From: Kitagawia praeruptora
Taxonomy: Eukaryota > Streptophyta > Magnoliopsida > Apiales > Apiaceae
Reading direction: 5' to 3'
Assembly (NCBI GenBank): GCA_037693485.1
Contig: CM075345.1
Location: 118,814,001 to 118,878,000 of the forward strand
DNA length: 64,000 nt
Shown: positions 11,096 to 21,193 of the stretch, piece after piece
How the letters are laid out: every line of letters starts with the position of its first letter
Numbering within the stretch: the stretch's first letter is position 1
Translations under genes and position numbers: made by a program
The notes under the pieces: generated by a model
Seen by the model: the letters and a program-made list of their open reading frames with translations, nothing else
Database searches by the model: none
Told to the model about the DNA's origin: nothing

Positions 11096-13130
11096 ATGTC
11101 TTCTGATTCAACACATTCTGACCACCTCTCTTCCGTAAAACCTGTTTTTGTCGCATCTGTAGGTAATAGAACTAGGTCTAGGGTCTTGATTCCCGACACT
11201 AGTGATCCTCAAGATATTCTGATGAAACCTCCAAATGCTATTGATCCCTTAAAGCCTTTAAGCTTAATTGATTTAGGAGATGACTGGTCTGATAATGAAG
11301 AGGTATCAAAACCCGAATTTGAACCTGAGTCCTTCCTAGAACCCGACTTTCAAAGTGAGATATCTGTAGAAAGAGAACCATTCAAACAAGAGATTGTCCC
11401 TTTTTGTGAAAAATCTGATTCTATCATGACCTCAGTTAAACTGGAAAGACTATTCGAGGAATGTCACCGCCCTGTCTGTAAGATAACAGTCCCAGAACCT
11501 GGTGAGAGAGCTCACAGGTTTGATTTGAAAATCCCAAAACAAGGTATCCCCCATGCTGTCATATCTGCCGCTTTCCTGAGGGTAGGTGTTTCCATGCCTC
11601 TTCATCCTTTCTTACGAGAGGTTCTTGACTTTTATCAATTAGCACCAATGCAACTCACCCCTAATTCTTATCGGTTAGCCATCAGCACTTTTATACTATA
11701 TTCCAGCAAGTTTACAGTTCCTTTGACAGCCCCTGAATTGGGCTATTTCTTCAGACTGAAAGACACTGGAAGAAATTCTGGTTGTTTTTACCTTTCAGCC
11801 TGGCCTTGTCACCAGGGTCAGTGCATAAAAAATGTTAAGCAAAACTTTGAACAATGGTCGGAACAGTTTCTTTATTGCTATGAATGCCCCTACGTTAGGT
11901 ATGAGTTTAATTGTCGTCCCAATATCCCTAAGCAAACCGTTCTTACGGGAGTCTGCTTGGAAAGAGCAATTAAGATTTTGAAACTATCAGCCTCCATTAG
12001 AGATTGTCTGGTCTTGATGACCCCTGATAACTTGATGACTTTAGGCTTTATTCCTTCAACTTCTGGTAGGAGTTTCTTTATATTTGTGCAATTTCATTTG
12101 CTCACTTCATATATATACCTCTAACCTTAACCTTCTGACTTATGCAGATATGGCTCCAAAAGTTCCTTCATTTGTAAAGAGATCTAAAAACGTGGAAGAA
12201 ATTTTCAAGGTTGAAGACAATGTAAAGGAGGTTCCGCTTGATGCAACTCCAATTAACCAAGTTCCAACCCCTGTATCCGTCCAGACTCAACCATCGGGTT
12301 CCTCAAAACGCAAATTGGCTCAGACCACACTTGACTTATCAGGGAGCTCTCAAACTAGATCCATGAGGAAGAACAAAGCTGTGAAGACTGAACCTACCGC
12401 TGCTCAGAACCAGTTTAAGGACTTGATTGACACTCATGTTCCTGCTGAGACTATTACTGGCTGGTCGAAAATGGACTCTACTGAAGCTTTGGAAGCTATG
12501 AGGTTCTCTGCGGCCCAGAACGCCTTTTTTACTCTTAGGTTCTGTGATGACTTTGCCTTGAAGATCCAATATGACCTCAGGCTACAAGGGGAGATCTCGA
12601 AGCTCAAAGAGGAGCTGGCTGCTAAAGAGGAGAGTGTGAATGTTGCCACTGCTGCGGTAAGAAGGGCTAAAGCTGTTGAAACCTCATTGAAGAATAGCAA
12701 GGATGAACTTCAAGAACAGGTGAAGAGTTTGCAGGATGAAAAATTATCCATGCTAGAGAAAGCCAAGGAACTGAAAGCTCAAGTTGATGCTCTAAATGCT
12801 GCAGCCGTGACTGTCAAATCATCTTTGCTCATCCAGGAAAAAGCTAGGTACGATGAAGGTTACGATGAAGGCGTTCGTGACTATATGAAATCCATGTGGG
12901 AAAAAATGCCCGAATTGAACTGGTCTCTCCTAGGCGAGGATGTAGTAGGGATGATTAAGGATTTTGAGAATGAAGCTGCTGTTGCAATCTCTGTACCTCC
13001 CGTGCAAACGGTTGAGAGGTCTCCGGGTGCCACCCTTGAGACTGCAGAGATTCCTGTTCCTGTCGTTACTCCAACCACTCTTCCACCTTCCTCAGCCATC
13101 GAAGAATCTAGTAAAGTATCTCCTGCCTAA
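11096..13130 (+). CDS. Antisense gene of F: spliced ORF with gypsy-type transposon domain
   Basis: Exons 11096-12065 and 12148-13130 join across an 82-bp intron (CTG|GTAGGA ... TTATGCAG|AT). The spliced length is 1,953 nt, divisible by three, giving about 650 residues, whereas unspliced exon 1 stops at 12124. Residues about 150-235 contain SAAFLRVGVSMPLHPFLREV and LAPMQLTPNSYRL, which resemble the plant 'putative gypsy type transposon' domain (Pfam Transposase_28). Exon 2 encodes a basic/acidic linker, a long coiled coil (about residues 450-570) and ARYDEGYDEGVRDYM. Antisense extra ORFs are known in Tat-lineage elements; their function is not established. The frame is intact although F's own gag is broken. 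It has its own promoter signals upstream. Confidence 0.75.
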
Positions 13131-14267
13131 AGTTTCATAAATTTTCTGAACTTTTCATAACTTTTCTTGAGGTTGCGGGCCCCTCGTAGTGCCTCGCGAG
13201 ATGTAATTTAAGTTGGTTTCAATGGCCTTCGTGCCTTTAACTTTGGTTTACCTAGGGTCCTTGTACCCTATAACTCTTTATGTTTCTGATGATTATTGTC
13301 TACTTTTGCTATATCTCTTGCTCTTGCTTGTTCACGCCTAATTTCTTAACTTGCATCTGTACTTAATACTGTACACCTTTTTTTCCAAAACCTCGTAGAA
13401 TACTTTATCATCATGCATCTTAAAAACTAATTAGTGTCCATACTTATACATCCAAGCTTATGTGGGATAACCCGTTATAAGAAACAGGATGCATACATAC
13501 TTTCACTTATAATTTTCTCAAAATAACATGTAACTAAATATAGCTTACTTGCAGACTTGGAACCCTTTTTTGTTTATACTTCGAGACATGTATTCACCAC
13601 CGTAATCTGAATTGTAGTTTTCCTTAGAGATTCCTCCCAGGTCTAAACCAGGTTCCTTACAAAATACCTGATCAACCTTGTAAGCCTAAACACGTCTTTT
13701 CTCATACTTCACTCAACATTATCAGAGTCGCCTTTTGAACTAAAAACCCTTTCTGATAACCTTAGATCCTAAATAATTTGACCAGGTTCCTCGACCATTA
13801 AACCTGCAAAATAAACATAAAACAAAAACTAGTTAAGGTTAGTAAAATTTCTTTTGTTTAATTCGGGTCATCTCTTGGAAAGGTTGCCTGCTTGGCTCCC
13901 AATCCTAATCTCTAGGTTCCAACATGCCTCGAGGCATATTGGTTCCTTTTTGTACCTCGGGACGATTCTAGGAACCTGTGTGCCGTTCTGGGAGTCCACA
14001 CAGATTCCTCTTCTCCATGTGTCAGGCTAGACATCTTATGAAGGTAAATGCTAAGGATTTTATCCCTTCTTCCCATGTGCCAAACGCGGTTCCACATGAG
14101 GGAGAGCTTATTAGGCTTCTCTTTAAGGTGCCTTTTGTCAGGACTTTAGATGCCTTTTGTCAGGACTTTAGATGCCTTTTGTCAGGACTTTAATTCACAT
14201 GCTCAAGAAACTTGAGGCTTTTGGCAACAATGTCGTGCTCAGTCAACTGAGGCTTTTCAATCACATT
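13131..14267. other. F internal region downstream of the antisense gene
   Basis: No coding signal. The stretch presumably holds the 3'UTR and polyadenylation region of the antisense gene. GGAACCT/AGGTTCC words recur (for example near 13650, 13790, 13915 and 13940). Near 14128-14190 a short phrase, TGCCTTTTGTCAGGACTTTA, is repeated three times in tandem. Confidence 0.5.
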
Positions 14268-14650
14268 TGCTCAGGAAGCTACCTGAGGCTTTTTCTCGAT
14301 GCCCAGGAAGCTACCTGGGACTTTTTCTCGATGCCCAGGAAGCTACCTGGGACTTTGCTCAATGCCCAGGAAGCTACCTGGGACTTCGCTCGATGCCCAG
14401 GAAGCTACCTGGGACTTTTTCTCGATGCCCAGGAAGCTACCTGGGACTTTTTCTCGATGCCCAGGAAGCTACCTGGGACTTTGCTCAATGCCCAGGAAGC
14501 TACCTGGGACTTCGCTCGATGCCCAGGAAGCTACCTGGGACTTTTTCTCGATGCCCAGGAAGCTACCTGGGACTTTGCTCAATGCCCAGGAAGCTACCTG
14601 GGACTTCGCTCGATGCCCAGGAAGCTACCTGGGACTTTTCTCAATGCAAT
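14268..14650. repeat. Tandem array of 31/32-bp hairpin units in F
   Basis: Eleven units start at 14301, 14333, 14364, 14395, 14427, 14459, 14490, 14521, 14553, 14584 and 14615, preceded by one diverged unit. Each contains CCCAGGAAGCTACCTGGG, an inverted repeat in which 8 of 9 base pairs match. Three unit types, differing after ACTT (TTTCTC, TGCTCA, CGCTCG), recur in the order T-G-C, so a 94-bp trimer is the higher-order period. Open frames cross the array in all three plus-strand frames only because the unit lacks stops. Confidence 0.9.
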
Positions 14651-15130
14651 CTGTAGTCTGCACATTCTGTCAATTCATATTCATACTTCACACATACTGT
14701 CAATGCTACAGGAACCTGTCAGCTTAGGTAACCTGCAAAATACAACACAATGCTACAGGAACCTGTTAATCTCGGTAACCTGTTTCAAAAAATTTCAAAT
14801 TGGCATATGAAATATCAAATCATAGCATGTGCAATACTGTCTAAGTAGGAATACTACCCCCCAGTTCTTTTGGGTAATGATTATTACGTAAAAGAACTAT
14901 TAAGGAGCTATAGCTGCAAACAATGCACTCAAAATATTTAACGTAGAGCTATACATCGCTCAATACTTGAAAAAATTGTCTTGCAAGTAGGGAGGTTCAC
15001 ATCAAACACCCCCCGAGTACATGCATAATTAAATACTGAAATCAAAATGCTGGTCAGCTATAACTAATAAGCTGCCTTTATTCTTGGGCTGAAAGAGCCT
15101 TACTTTTCCTAAGAAAAACACATAAAAGAG
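14651..15130. other. F spacer between tandem array and pol stop
   Basis: No gene seen. It contains further GGAACCTGT words (14709, 14757) and patches of five to six C. It corresponds to the 3' untranslated side of F's gag-pol transcript. Confidence 0.5.
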
Positions 15131-18100
15131 TTACTGATAATACTTCTTGAGATGCTCTGCATTCCAAGCTCTTGGAATGAGGTTCCCATCCATATCCATC
15201 AAGTGGTAGGTTCCTTCCCAAATGGCTGACTTTATCTGGTAAGGTCCTTCCCAATTTGCTCCAAAAGCTCCATGTGCCAGAACCCTGGTATTTGGCATGA
15301 CTTTTCTCAGAACTAGGTCTCCAACTTTAAAAGGTCTTGCCTTCACCTTTTTGTCGTAATACCTTCGAACTCTCTGTTGATATGCTGCTAACTTCACTTG
15401 TGAATCTGCTCTCAACTCTTCGACCATGTCCAAATACAGTCTATGATTGACCTCATTGCTCTCGGGATCAAAATACTTTCTTCTCAAGGAACCTGTTCCA
15501 ACTTCCACAGGTACCATAGCTTCACAACCATAAGTGAGGGTAAAAGGAGACTCACCAGTTGTAGTTCTAGGCGTGGTATTATACGACCACAAGACTCCAG
15601 GAAGCTCCTCTGGCCAGCTTCCCTTCTTATCTTCAAGCCTTGTCTTCAAAGTGTGCTTGATAATCTTATTCACTGCTTCAGTCTGTCCATTACTCTGCGG
15701 ATAATACACTGCTGAAAATGCTTTTTGGATTCCAAACTGCTCACACAATCCTCTAAGCTCTCTACTATCGAACTGCTTCCCATTGTCAGAAATCAGCTTC
15801 TGTGGAATGCCAAACCTGCATACAATAGCTCGAAACAAAAATTCAGTCAATTTTGACGCTGTAATCTTAGCAAGTGGTTCTGCTTCCGCCCACTTTGTAA
15901 AGTAATCAACTGCGACCACTGCGTATTTCACTCCTCCTTTTCCTTTCGGGAGCTCACCAATGAGGTCGATTCCCCAAACAGCGAATGGCCAAGGGCTAAC
16001 AATCGGTTTGATAGGTGCTACCGGACGACTATCAAAATTGGCAAACCTCTGACAATTACTGCATGCCTGCACGAACTTTGCGGCATCTGCTTTAATGGTT
16101 GGCCAATAATATCCTTGTCGAAGGACTTTCATGGCTAAAGAATTACCCCCCGAGTGATTTCCACATACTCCTTCATGAATTTCCTCGAGGATATACTTGC
16201 ATTGTTCTCCAGCTACACACTTGAGCAAAGGCTGATTGGATCCTCGCTTATACAGAACTCCATCATAAATTACATACCTGGCTGCCCGATACCTCAGCTT
16301 CCTGATATCACTTTGATTGGGAGGTAGCTCCCCTTTGTCCAGGTAACGATATATCGGGGTCATCCAGGAATCTTCAACTGGAAATTCAATGTCCATTACC
16401 TCTTCCTTGAAAACACTTGGTTGCTCCTGGATTTGAAGTGGAATTACCCCCAATAATGTGGATTCTCTCTGTGACCCTAGCTTGGCCAATGCATCCGCTT
16501 TGGTATTCTTTCCTCGAGGTACTTGATCCAGCTTCACCTCTCTGAACCTTGCGATCAACTCCTGGGAATATCTCAAATATAAGTCTGTTCTTGGCCCTCT
16601 CGCCTGAAAACCACCACGAATCTGCCAAACTACTAACATCGAATCACTAAACACTCTGATATTCTCTACTTTCATCTCCAAAGCCAACTTGAGGCCTGCA
16701 ATCAATGCCTCATATTCTGCATCATTGTTCGTGGCTTTAAAAGCAAAATGAATCGAGCTATAGAGTTGGTGCCCTTCTGGACTAACTAGTTCTATGCCTG
16801 CACCTGCTCCACCACTGTTAGCAGCTCCATCTACATACAGTGTCCACCAAGGTGCGCAGTTGTCATTGTCTGCCTGTCTTTCCTCCACCTCTTTTGGCCC
16901 CTCTTGGCCGGTAACCTCTACATGAGGTGGAAACTCGATTAAGAAATCTGCTAAAGCTTGAGCTTTGATTGCTGTCTTTGGCTTATATTCTATATCGAAC
17001 TGACCTAGCTCCACAGCCCACTTTAACATTCTTCCAGAAGTTTCTGGCCTATGCATCACTTGCTTAAGTGGATATGAGGTTCTTACTTCAATCTTGTGAG
17101 CTTGGAAATAAGGTCGCAGCTTCCTGGAAGCCAGAATCAACGCGAAAACCAACTTCTCCATTCCTGTGTACCTCGTTTCTGCATCAAGTAACCTTTTACT
17201 AACATAGTAAACTGGGCTCTGCTGTCCATTCTCTTCTCGAACCAGAACTGCACTAATGGAATACTCTGACACAGCCAAATAAAGTATCAATGTTTCTCCA
17301 TCCACAGGTTTGGCTAACAGTGGGGGGCTCCCCAAATGCTCCTTTAGCTTTCCAAACGCTATCTCACATTCTGCGGTCCACTCAAATTTGTTTCCTTTCT
17401 TTATAGCTTTAAAGAACTCCTGACACTTATCCGTGGACCTCGAAATGAATCTATTCAAAGCTGCAACTCTTCCTGTAAGAGATTGAACCTCTCTCACAGT
17501 TCTCGGAGACCTCATATCAATCAATGCTTTAATCTTGGCTGGGTTGGCTTCGATACCTCTGTGGTTTACCATGAAACCCAGAAACTTTCCTGATTCTACC
17601 CCAAACACACATTTTTGAGGGTTCAGCTTCATTCTGTACTTCCGCAAGATTCCAAACATTTCTTCTAAGTGCTTTACATGGTCAACAGCTTCCTTAGACT
17701 TGACTAACATATCATCCACATATACCTCCATAGTATGGCCAATTTGGTCTTTAAACATCATATTCACTAACCGTTGATATGTAGCTCCAGCATTAATCAA
17801 CCCAAATGGCATGCATACATAGCAATAAAGACCTCTGTCCGTAATAAAAGAAGTATGCTCTTGGTCAGGTTCATACATAGGGATTTGATTGTAACCTGAA
17901 TAGGCATCCATGAAGCTAAGGAGGGCATGTCCAGCTGTTGCATCCACTAACTGATCAATCCGTGGCAGTGGGAAGCTGTCCTTCGGACATGCTTTGTTGA
18001 GATCTGTGAAGTCCACACAGGTTCTCCATTTTCCATTAGGTTTCTTTACCAAAACAGGATTTGCCAACCATATTGGGTAAAAAGATTCTTTAACTAATCC

Positions 18101-20200
18101 TGCATCCAACAACCTGTCAACCTCTTCTTTCAATGCCTGAGCTCTTTCTCCACTAACTGGTCTTCGCTTCTGTCTCACTCCTTTCTTTTCTGGATCAATA
18201 TTCAACTTATGACACATGACCCTTGGATCTATCCCTTCCATATCTGCATGACACCAGGCAAACACATCCAGGTTCTTGCCCAAAAAAGTAATGAGAGATT
18301 CCTTTAAGGCTGGATTGAGTTGAGCTCCAATCTTCAACACCTTTATACCATCTTTGTCATTGATCTTCACATCCAGAGTTTCACCAGCTGGTCCAGCCTT
18401 TACCATGGTTTCTGGCATTCGAAGATCTAAGTCTACCTCCATCTCTGCGGTTGAGTCCTCTTGAGGTTCCTGGACGGTAGACGGTTCCTGCACTTCGTGC
18501 ATGACATTCCTTCTCTTTGATGCTGGCTGACTGTCTTCATTGCATCCATTATGTTTCAGTTTTCGGGATTTTTCTTCATCCAACCCTTCTACCATACACA
18601 CATCACCATCCTTATCCGTAGGGGGTGCACCTTCTATCAGTAAGTAGGGGGTATCTGGTCCCCGAAAAACGGGAAACTCAGCATGAGGTTCCTCTTCTAT
18701 GATCTCTTCAATTCTTATAACTCTACAGGATGCTGACACAAAACCTTCCAAAGGCGAACTGCGCAGGTCGACCGTTATCTTGTCTGGGTTCTTTCCTGGA
18801 AAACTATCAGGAACCTCGTCCATAGGTTCAGGCAATTTAGCAGCTCTAGCAGCATGTTGCAAAGCTTTGGTATAACACTCTCTAGACTCATACTGACATC
18901 CTCGAACTATGCCAACTCCATTTGGCGTCGGGAACTTCATAGTGAGGTGGTAAATGGAGGTTATTACCCTCATCTCCTTCAAAATGGGTCTTCCCAAAAT
19001 AGCATTGTAATTCATATTCTCTTCTATAACAATGAATTCTGCCAACTGTGTAATGCAACATGGTTTATCACCTAAGGTTACCGGCAAACGAATCTTACCT
19101 TTGATAGGAACCTGATTATTGGTGAATCCGTACAAGGTATCGTTTGTTGGAGTTAAGTCTTTATCCAGAAAATGCATCTTCTTGAAAGCTGAGTAAGATA
19201 GCAAGTTTACAGAGCTTCCATTATCAACTAGCACTCGATGAACCTCATAAGATCCAATTCCTGCCTCAACAACCAAAGCGTCAGTATGGGGATGATGTAC
19301 CCAGGAAGCATCTTCTTCAGTGAAAGTAATATCTGCATCCTCTCCTTCAAACAGCTTTGGGGACCTCTGGGACAGATTGTAAATACTGGTTAAAGGACGT
19401 TCTTTAGCCTCACGAGTATACCTCTCCATGGCATTCCTGCTGCTTCCTCCAATATGGGGACCTCCCATAATTGTGCGTATGCACCCAGTCTTAGGTGGTC
19501 CCTCCATCACGACAGGTTCCTGTGTCTGTGTCTTCTGAGTCTTCTCATCTCTATACTTTTTTCCTTCCTGAGCCACCCATTCACTCAATTGCCCTTGTCT
19601 GATTAGAGTTTCAATTAGATCTCTGAGGTGACGACAATCTGCAGTATTATGCCCATTATTATCATGGAAGTCACAGTAGGGGCGCTCATTCTTATTCCCT
19701 GGGGGACCGGTTCTGAAAGGCTTCTTAAACCATGAGGACTTCTCATTCACTGCGTAAATATGATCAATCGGAGCTACCAAAGGGGTGAAAGTTTCATAGA
19801 CGGGTCTCTCTGGTCTATTGTTGTTATAGGAAGCTGGTGGCGGTACCTGACTCATGACAGGTTTAGTAGGATTCACAGTTTCAGGCTTCACCTGGGATGT
19901 GCGACTAACCACCTTTTTATTGTCACGACCGTTGGGGCTTCTTTGTCTCGACCTCTTGCTTCCACTTTGCCTTACAAAATCTGGATCCTTCCTTAATTCA
20001 GCTAGAGACTCCTCCACCAATCGAAAGGGTTCTGCCTGGGCATAAAAATCGGCCAATGTCTCTGGTTCTTTTCCCTGCAGTGCTTTCCAAAAATCTGAGC
20101 CTCCTTTGACTCCAGCGATTAAGAAATTCTTTATTGTTTCCTCAGATGCCTTCCTAACTTTAGGAACCTCCGCATTAAACCTCTTGAAATATTCTGTCAA
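15131..20200 (-). CDS. gag-pol: Gag-pol polyprotein of F (Gag C-term, PR, RT, RH, aRNH, IN)
   Basis: The frame gives 1,689 residues from a non-AUG position inside gag to TAA at 15131. In order: end of gag domain; zinc-knuckle-like CDFHDNNGHNTADC (about 175); aspartic protease VLVDNGSS (about 328) and AILGRP; reverse transcriptase (about 640-840) with VYVDDML; RNase H (about 960-1090); archaeal-type RNase H (about 1115-1245) starting WTLYVDGAANSGGAG with NNDAEYEAL and FSDSMLVV; integrase with an HHCC finger (about 1345-1390) and D,D35E core (WGIDL, ISDNG, GQTEAVNK; about 1411-1507); and a C-terminal GDLVLRK segment. The enzymes copy element RNA to DNA and insert it into chromosomes. All catalytic motifs are present. 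A frameshift near 20297 separates this frame from the Gag start. Confidence 0.93.
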   Translation of the reverse strand: MTEYFKRFNAEVPKVRKASEETIKNFLIAGVKGGSDFWKALQGKEPETLADFYAQAEPFRLVEESLAELRKDPDFVRQSGSKRSRQRSPNGRDNKKVVSRTSQVKPETVNPTKPVMSQVPPPASYNNNRPERPVYETFTPLVAPIDHIYAVNEKSSWFKKPFRTGPPGNKNERPYCDFHDNNGHNTADCRHLRDLIETLIRQGQLSEWVAQEGKKYRDEKTQKTQTQEPVVMEGPPKTGCIRTIMGGPHIGGSSRNAMERYTREAKERPLTSIYNLSQRSPKLFEGEDADITFTEEDASWVHHPHTDALVVEAGIGSYEVHRVLVDNGSSVNLLSYSAFKKMHFLDKDLTPTNDTLYGFTNNQVPIKGKIRLPVTLGDKPCCITQLAEFIVIEENMNYNAILGRPILKEMRVITSIYHLTMKFPTPNGVGIVRGCQYESRECYTKALQHAARAAKLPEPMDEVPDSFPGKNPDKITVDLRSSPLEGFVSASCRVIRIEEIIEEEPHAEFPVFRGPDTPYLLIEGAPPTDKDGDVCMVEGLDEEKSRKLKHNGCNEDSQPASKRRNVMHEVQEPSTVQEPQEDSTAEMEVDLDLRMPETMVKAGPAGETLDVKINDKDGIKVLKIGAQLNPALKESLITFLGKNLDVFAWCHADMEGIDPRVMCHKLNIDPEKKGVRQKRRPVSGERAQALKEEVDRLLDAGLVKESFYPIWLANPVLVKKPNGKWRTCVDFTDLNKACPKDSFPLPRIDQLVDATAGHALLSFMDAYSGYNQIPMYEPDQEHTSFITDRGLYCYVCMPFGLINAGATYQRLVNMMFKDQIGHTMEVYVDDMLVKSKEAVDHVKHLEEMFGILRKYRMKLNPQKCVFGVESGKFLGFMVNHRGIEANPAKIKALIDMRSPRTVREVQSLTGRVAALNRFISRSTDKCQEFFKAIKKGNKFEWTAECEIAFGKLKEHLGSPPLLAKPVDGETLILYLAVSEYSISAVLVREENGQQSPVYYVSKRLLDAETRYTGMEKLVFALILASRKLRPYFQAHKIEVRTSYPLKQVMHRPETSGRMLKWAVELGQFDIEYKPKTAIKAQALADFLIEFPPHVEVTGQEGPKEVEERQADNDNCAPWWTLYVDGAANSGGAGAGIELVSPEGHQLYSSIHFAFKATNNDAEYEALIAGLKLALEMKVENIRVFSDSMLVVWQIRGGFQARGPRTDLYLRYSQELIARFREVKLDQVPRGKNTKADALAKLGSQRESTLLGVIPLQIQEQPSVFKEEVMDIEFPVEDSWMTPIYRYLDKGELPPNQSDIRKLRYRAARYVIYDGVLYKRGSNQPLLKCVAGEQCKYILEEIHEGVCGNHSGGNSLAMKVLRQGYYWPTIKADAAKFVQACSNCQRFANFDSRPVAPIKPIVSPWPFAVWGIDLIGELPKGKGGVKYAVVAVDYFTKWAEAEPLAKITASKLTEFLFRAIVCRFGIPQKLISDNGKQFDSRELRGLCEQFGIQKAFSAVYYPQSNGQTEAVNKIIKHTLKTRLEDKKGSWPEELPGVLWSYNTTPRTTTGESPFTLTYGCEAMVPVEVGTGSLRRKYFDPESNEVNHRLYLDMVEELRADSQVKLAAYQQRVRRYYDKKVKARPFKVGDLVLRKVMPNTRVLAHGAFGANWEGPYQIKSAIWEGTYHLMDMDGNLIPRAWNAEHLKKYYQ

Positions 20201-21155
20201 TGTCTCACTAGGTCTTTGCTTAATATTGGCTAAGGTATTGGTTGGTGGGGCAAATGCAACAGATGCTCTGAATTGAGTGACAAAGAGCTTCCATACTTGC
20301 CCAAGAACCGATCGAATCTGCAGGTAACCTTTTGAACCATTGATGGGCTCCGCCCTGTAGAGTTGCAGCCAGTAACCTGCACCTGGTGGCTTCCTTCACT
20401 TGATAAACATCCATCTCTGTGTCAAAACGACTTAGATACTCAACAGGGTCAGTGGTCCCATCGAATTTCAATTCATTCGAAGGCCTGTAAGACCTAGGCA
20501 GAGCCGACTTTCGAACCTTCTTGGTGAAAGGTGAGGCTGTTATAGGGTTCACAGCAAGATTCTTTTCGTCCTTGAGTTGAGCCAAAATTTTCTTGACATC
20601 TTCTGCTGTCACCTCCCCAACAGCTTCCGCCTTTGTCTTCTTACTCGTCCCTTCTTCCTCTTGCGACCCTGCAGCGCTTGATTCTTCAGTGTCCTCATCT
20701 GAATCCGTGCTTTTTTCTTCAATTATCTCGACAGATGGGTCTTTATCTTTCTTCTTTTTCTTTGAGGAACCTCCAGTCTTGGTTTTCTTCTTTTTCTTGG
20801 ACCCTGTACGGTCCTTGCTACCAGTTTTACTCTTCTCAGGATTCTCCATATCTTCATCATCATTATCTTCCTTCGATTCTTCACCATCGTCTGGAACCTC
20901 CTCTCCATTCTCAGATTCTTCAAAATTCAACTGTTTCGGAGTAACCTTCGACTTCTTGCTCTTCTTTGCCTTCTTTTTCTTCTTTTTGCTTGACGCCTGC
21001 TCCAAAGTCGATAAACGTTCTCCCACAGTCTTTAGGATTTCCATCATGGCTGCTTTACTGACCTTCGGTGCTCTGGGAGGAGATGTGTTCTCCTCATGAA
21101 CCTGTCGCTCAGAACGGGTTGCTTCGCTTTCCGAGCTGCCTGACATCTTTTCCAC
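20201..21155 (-). pseudogene. gag: Gag N-terminal part of F, frameshifted
   Basis: It starts at ATG 21155, 38 bp from the LTR. The first 190 residues are lysine- and acid-rich, with KKKKKK runs and an SSESEATRSE start shared in pattern with Gag of G (SSDSEATQS). The gag core follows with FDGTTDPVEYLSRFDTEMDV and HQWFKRLPADSI. Near 20297 the sequence has lost two bases relative to G (ATGGGGAA versus ATGGAA), so this frame ends in an unrelated tail at 20220. The correct frame continues as the polyprotein at 15131-20200. Gag and pol are thus a single frame in the ancestor, and this copy is broken. Confidence 0.85.
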
Positions 21156-21175
21156 TCTTAAGATATTAACTATGC

Positions 21176-21193
21176 CCCTCCTTCTAGCGCCAA
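21176..21193 (-). other. Primer-binding site of F
   Basis: On the minus strand TTGGCGCTAGAAGGAGGGG directly follows the LTR end. The same sequence follows the G LTR. The TGGCG start is as expected for a tRNA 3' CCA end, but I cannot name the tRNA with confidence. Confidence 0.7.

Noticed and set aside
14301..14640. Regularly spaced palindromic repeats looking like a CRISPR array
   Set aside because: Units are contiguous without unique spacers, in plant DNA, within a retrotransposon; it is an ordinary tandem repeat.
14172..14810. Three overlapping open frames of 129-212 codons with repeats such as SYLGLFLDAQ
   Set aside because: All are translations of the 31/32-bp tandem array, which lacks stops in every frame; there is no codon signal outside the array.
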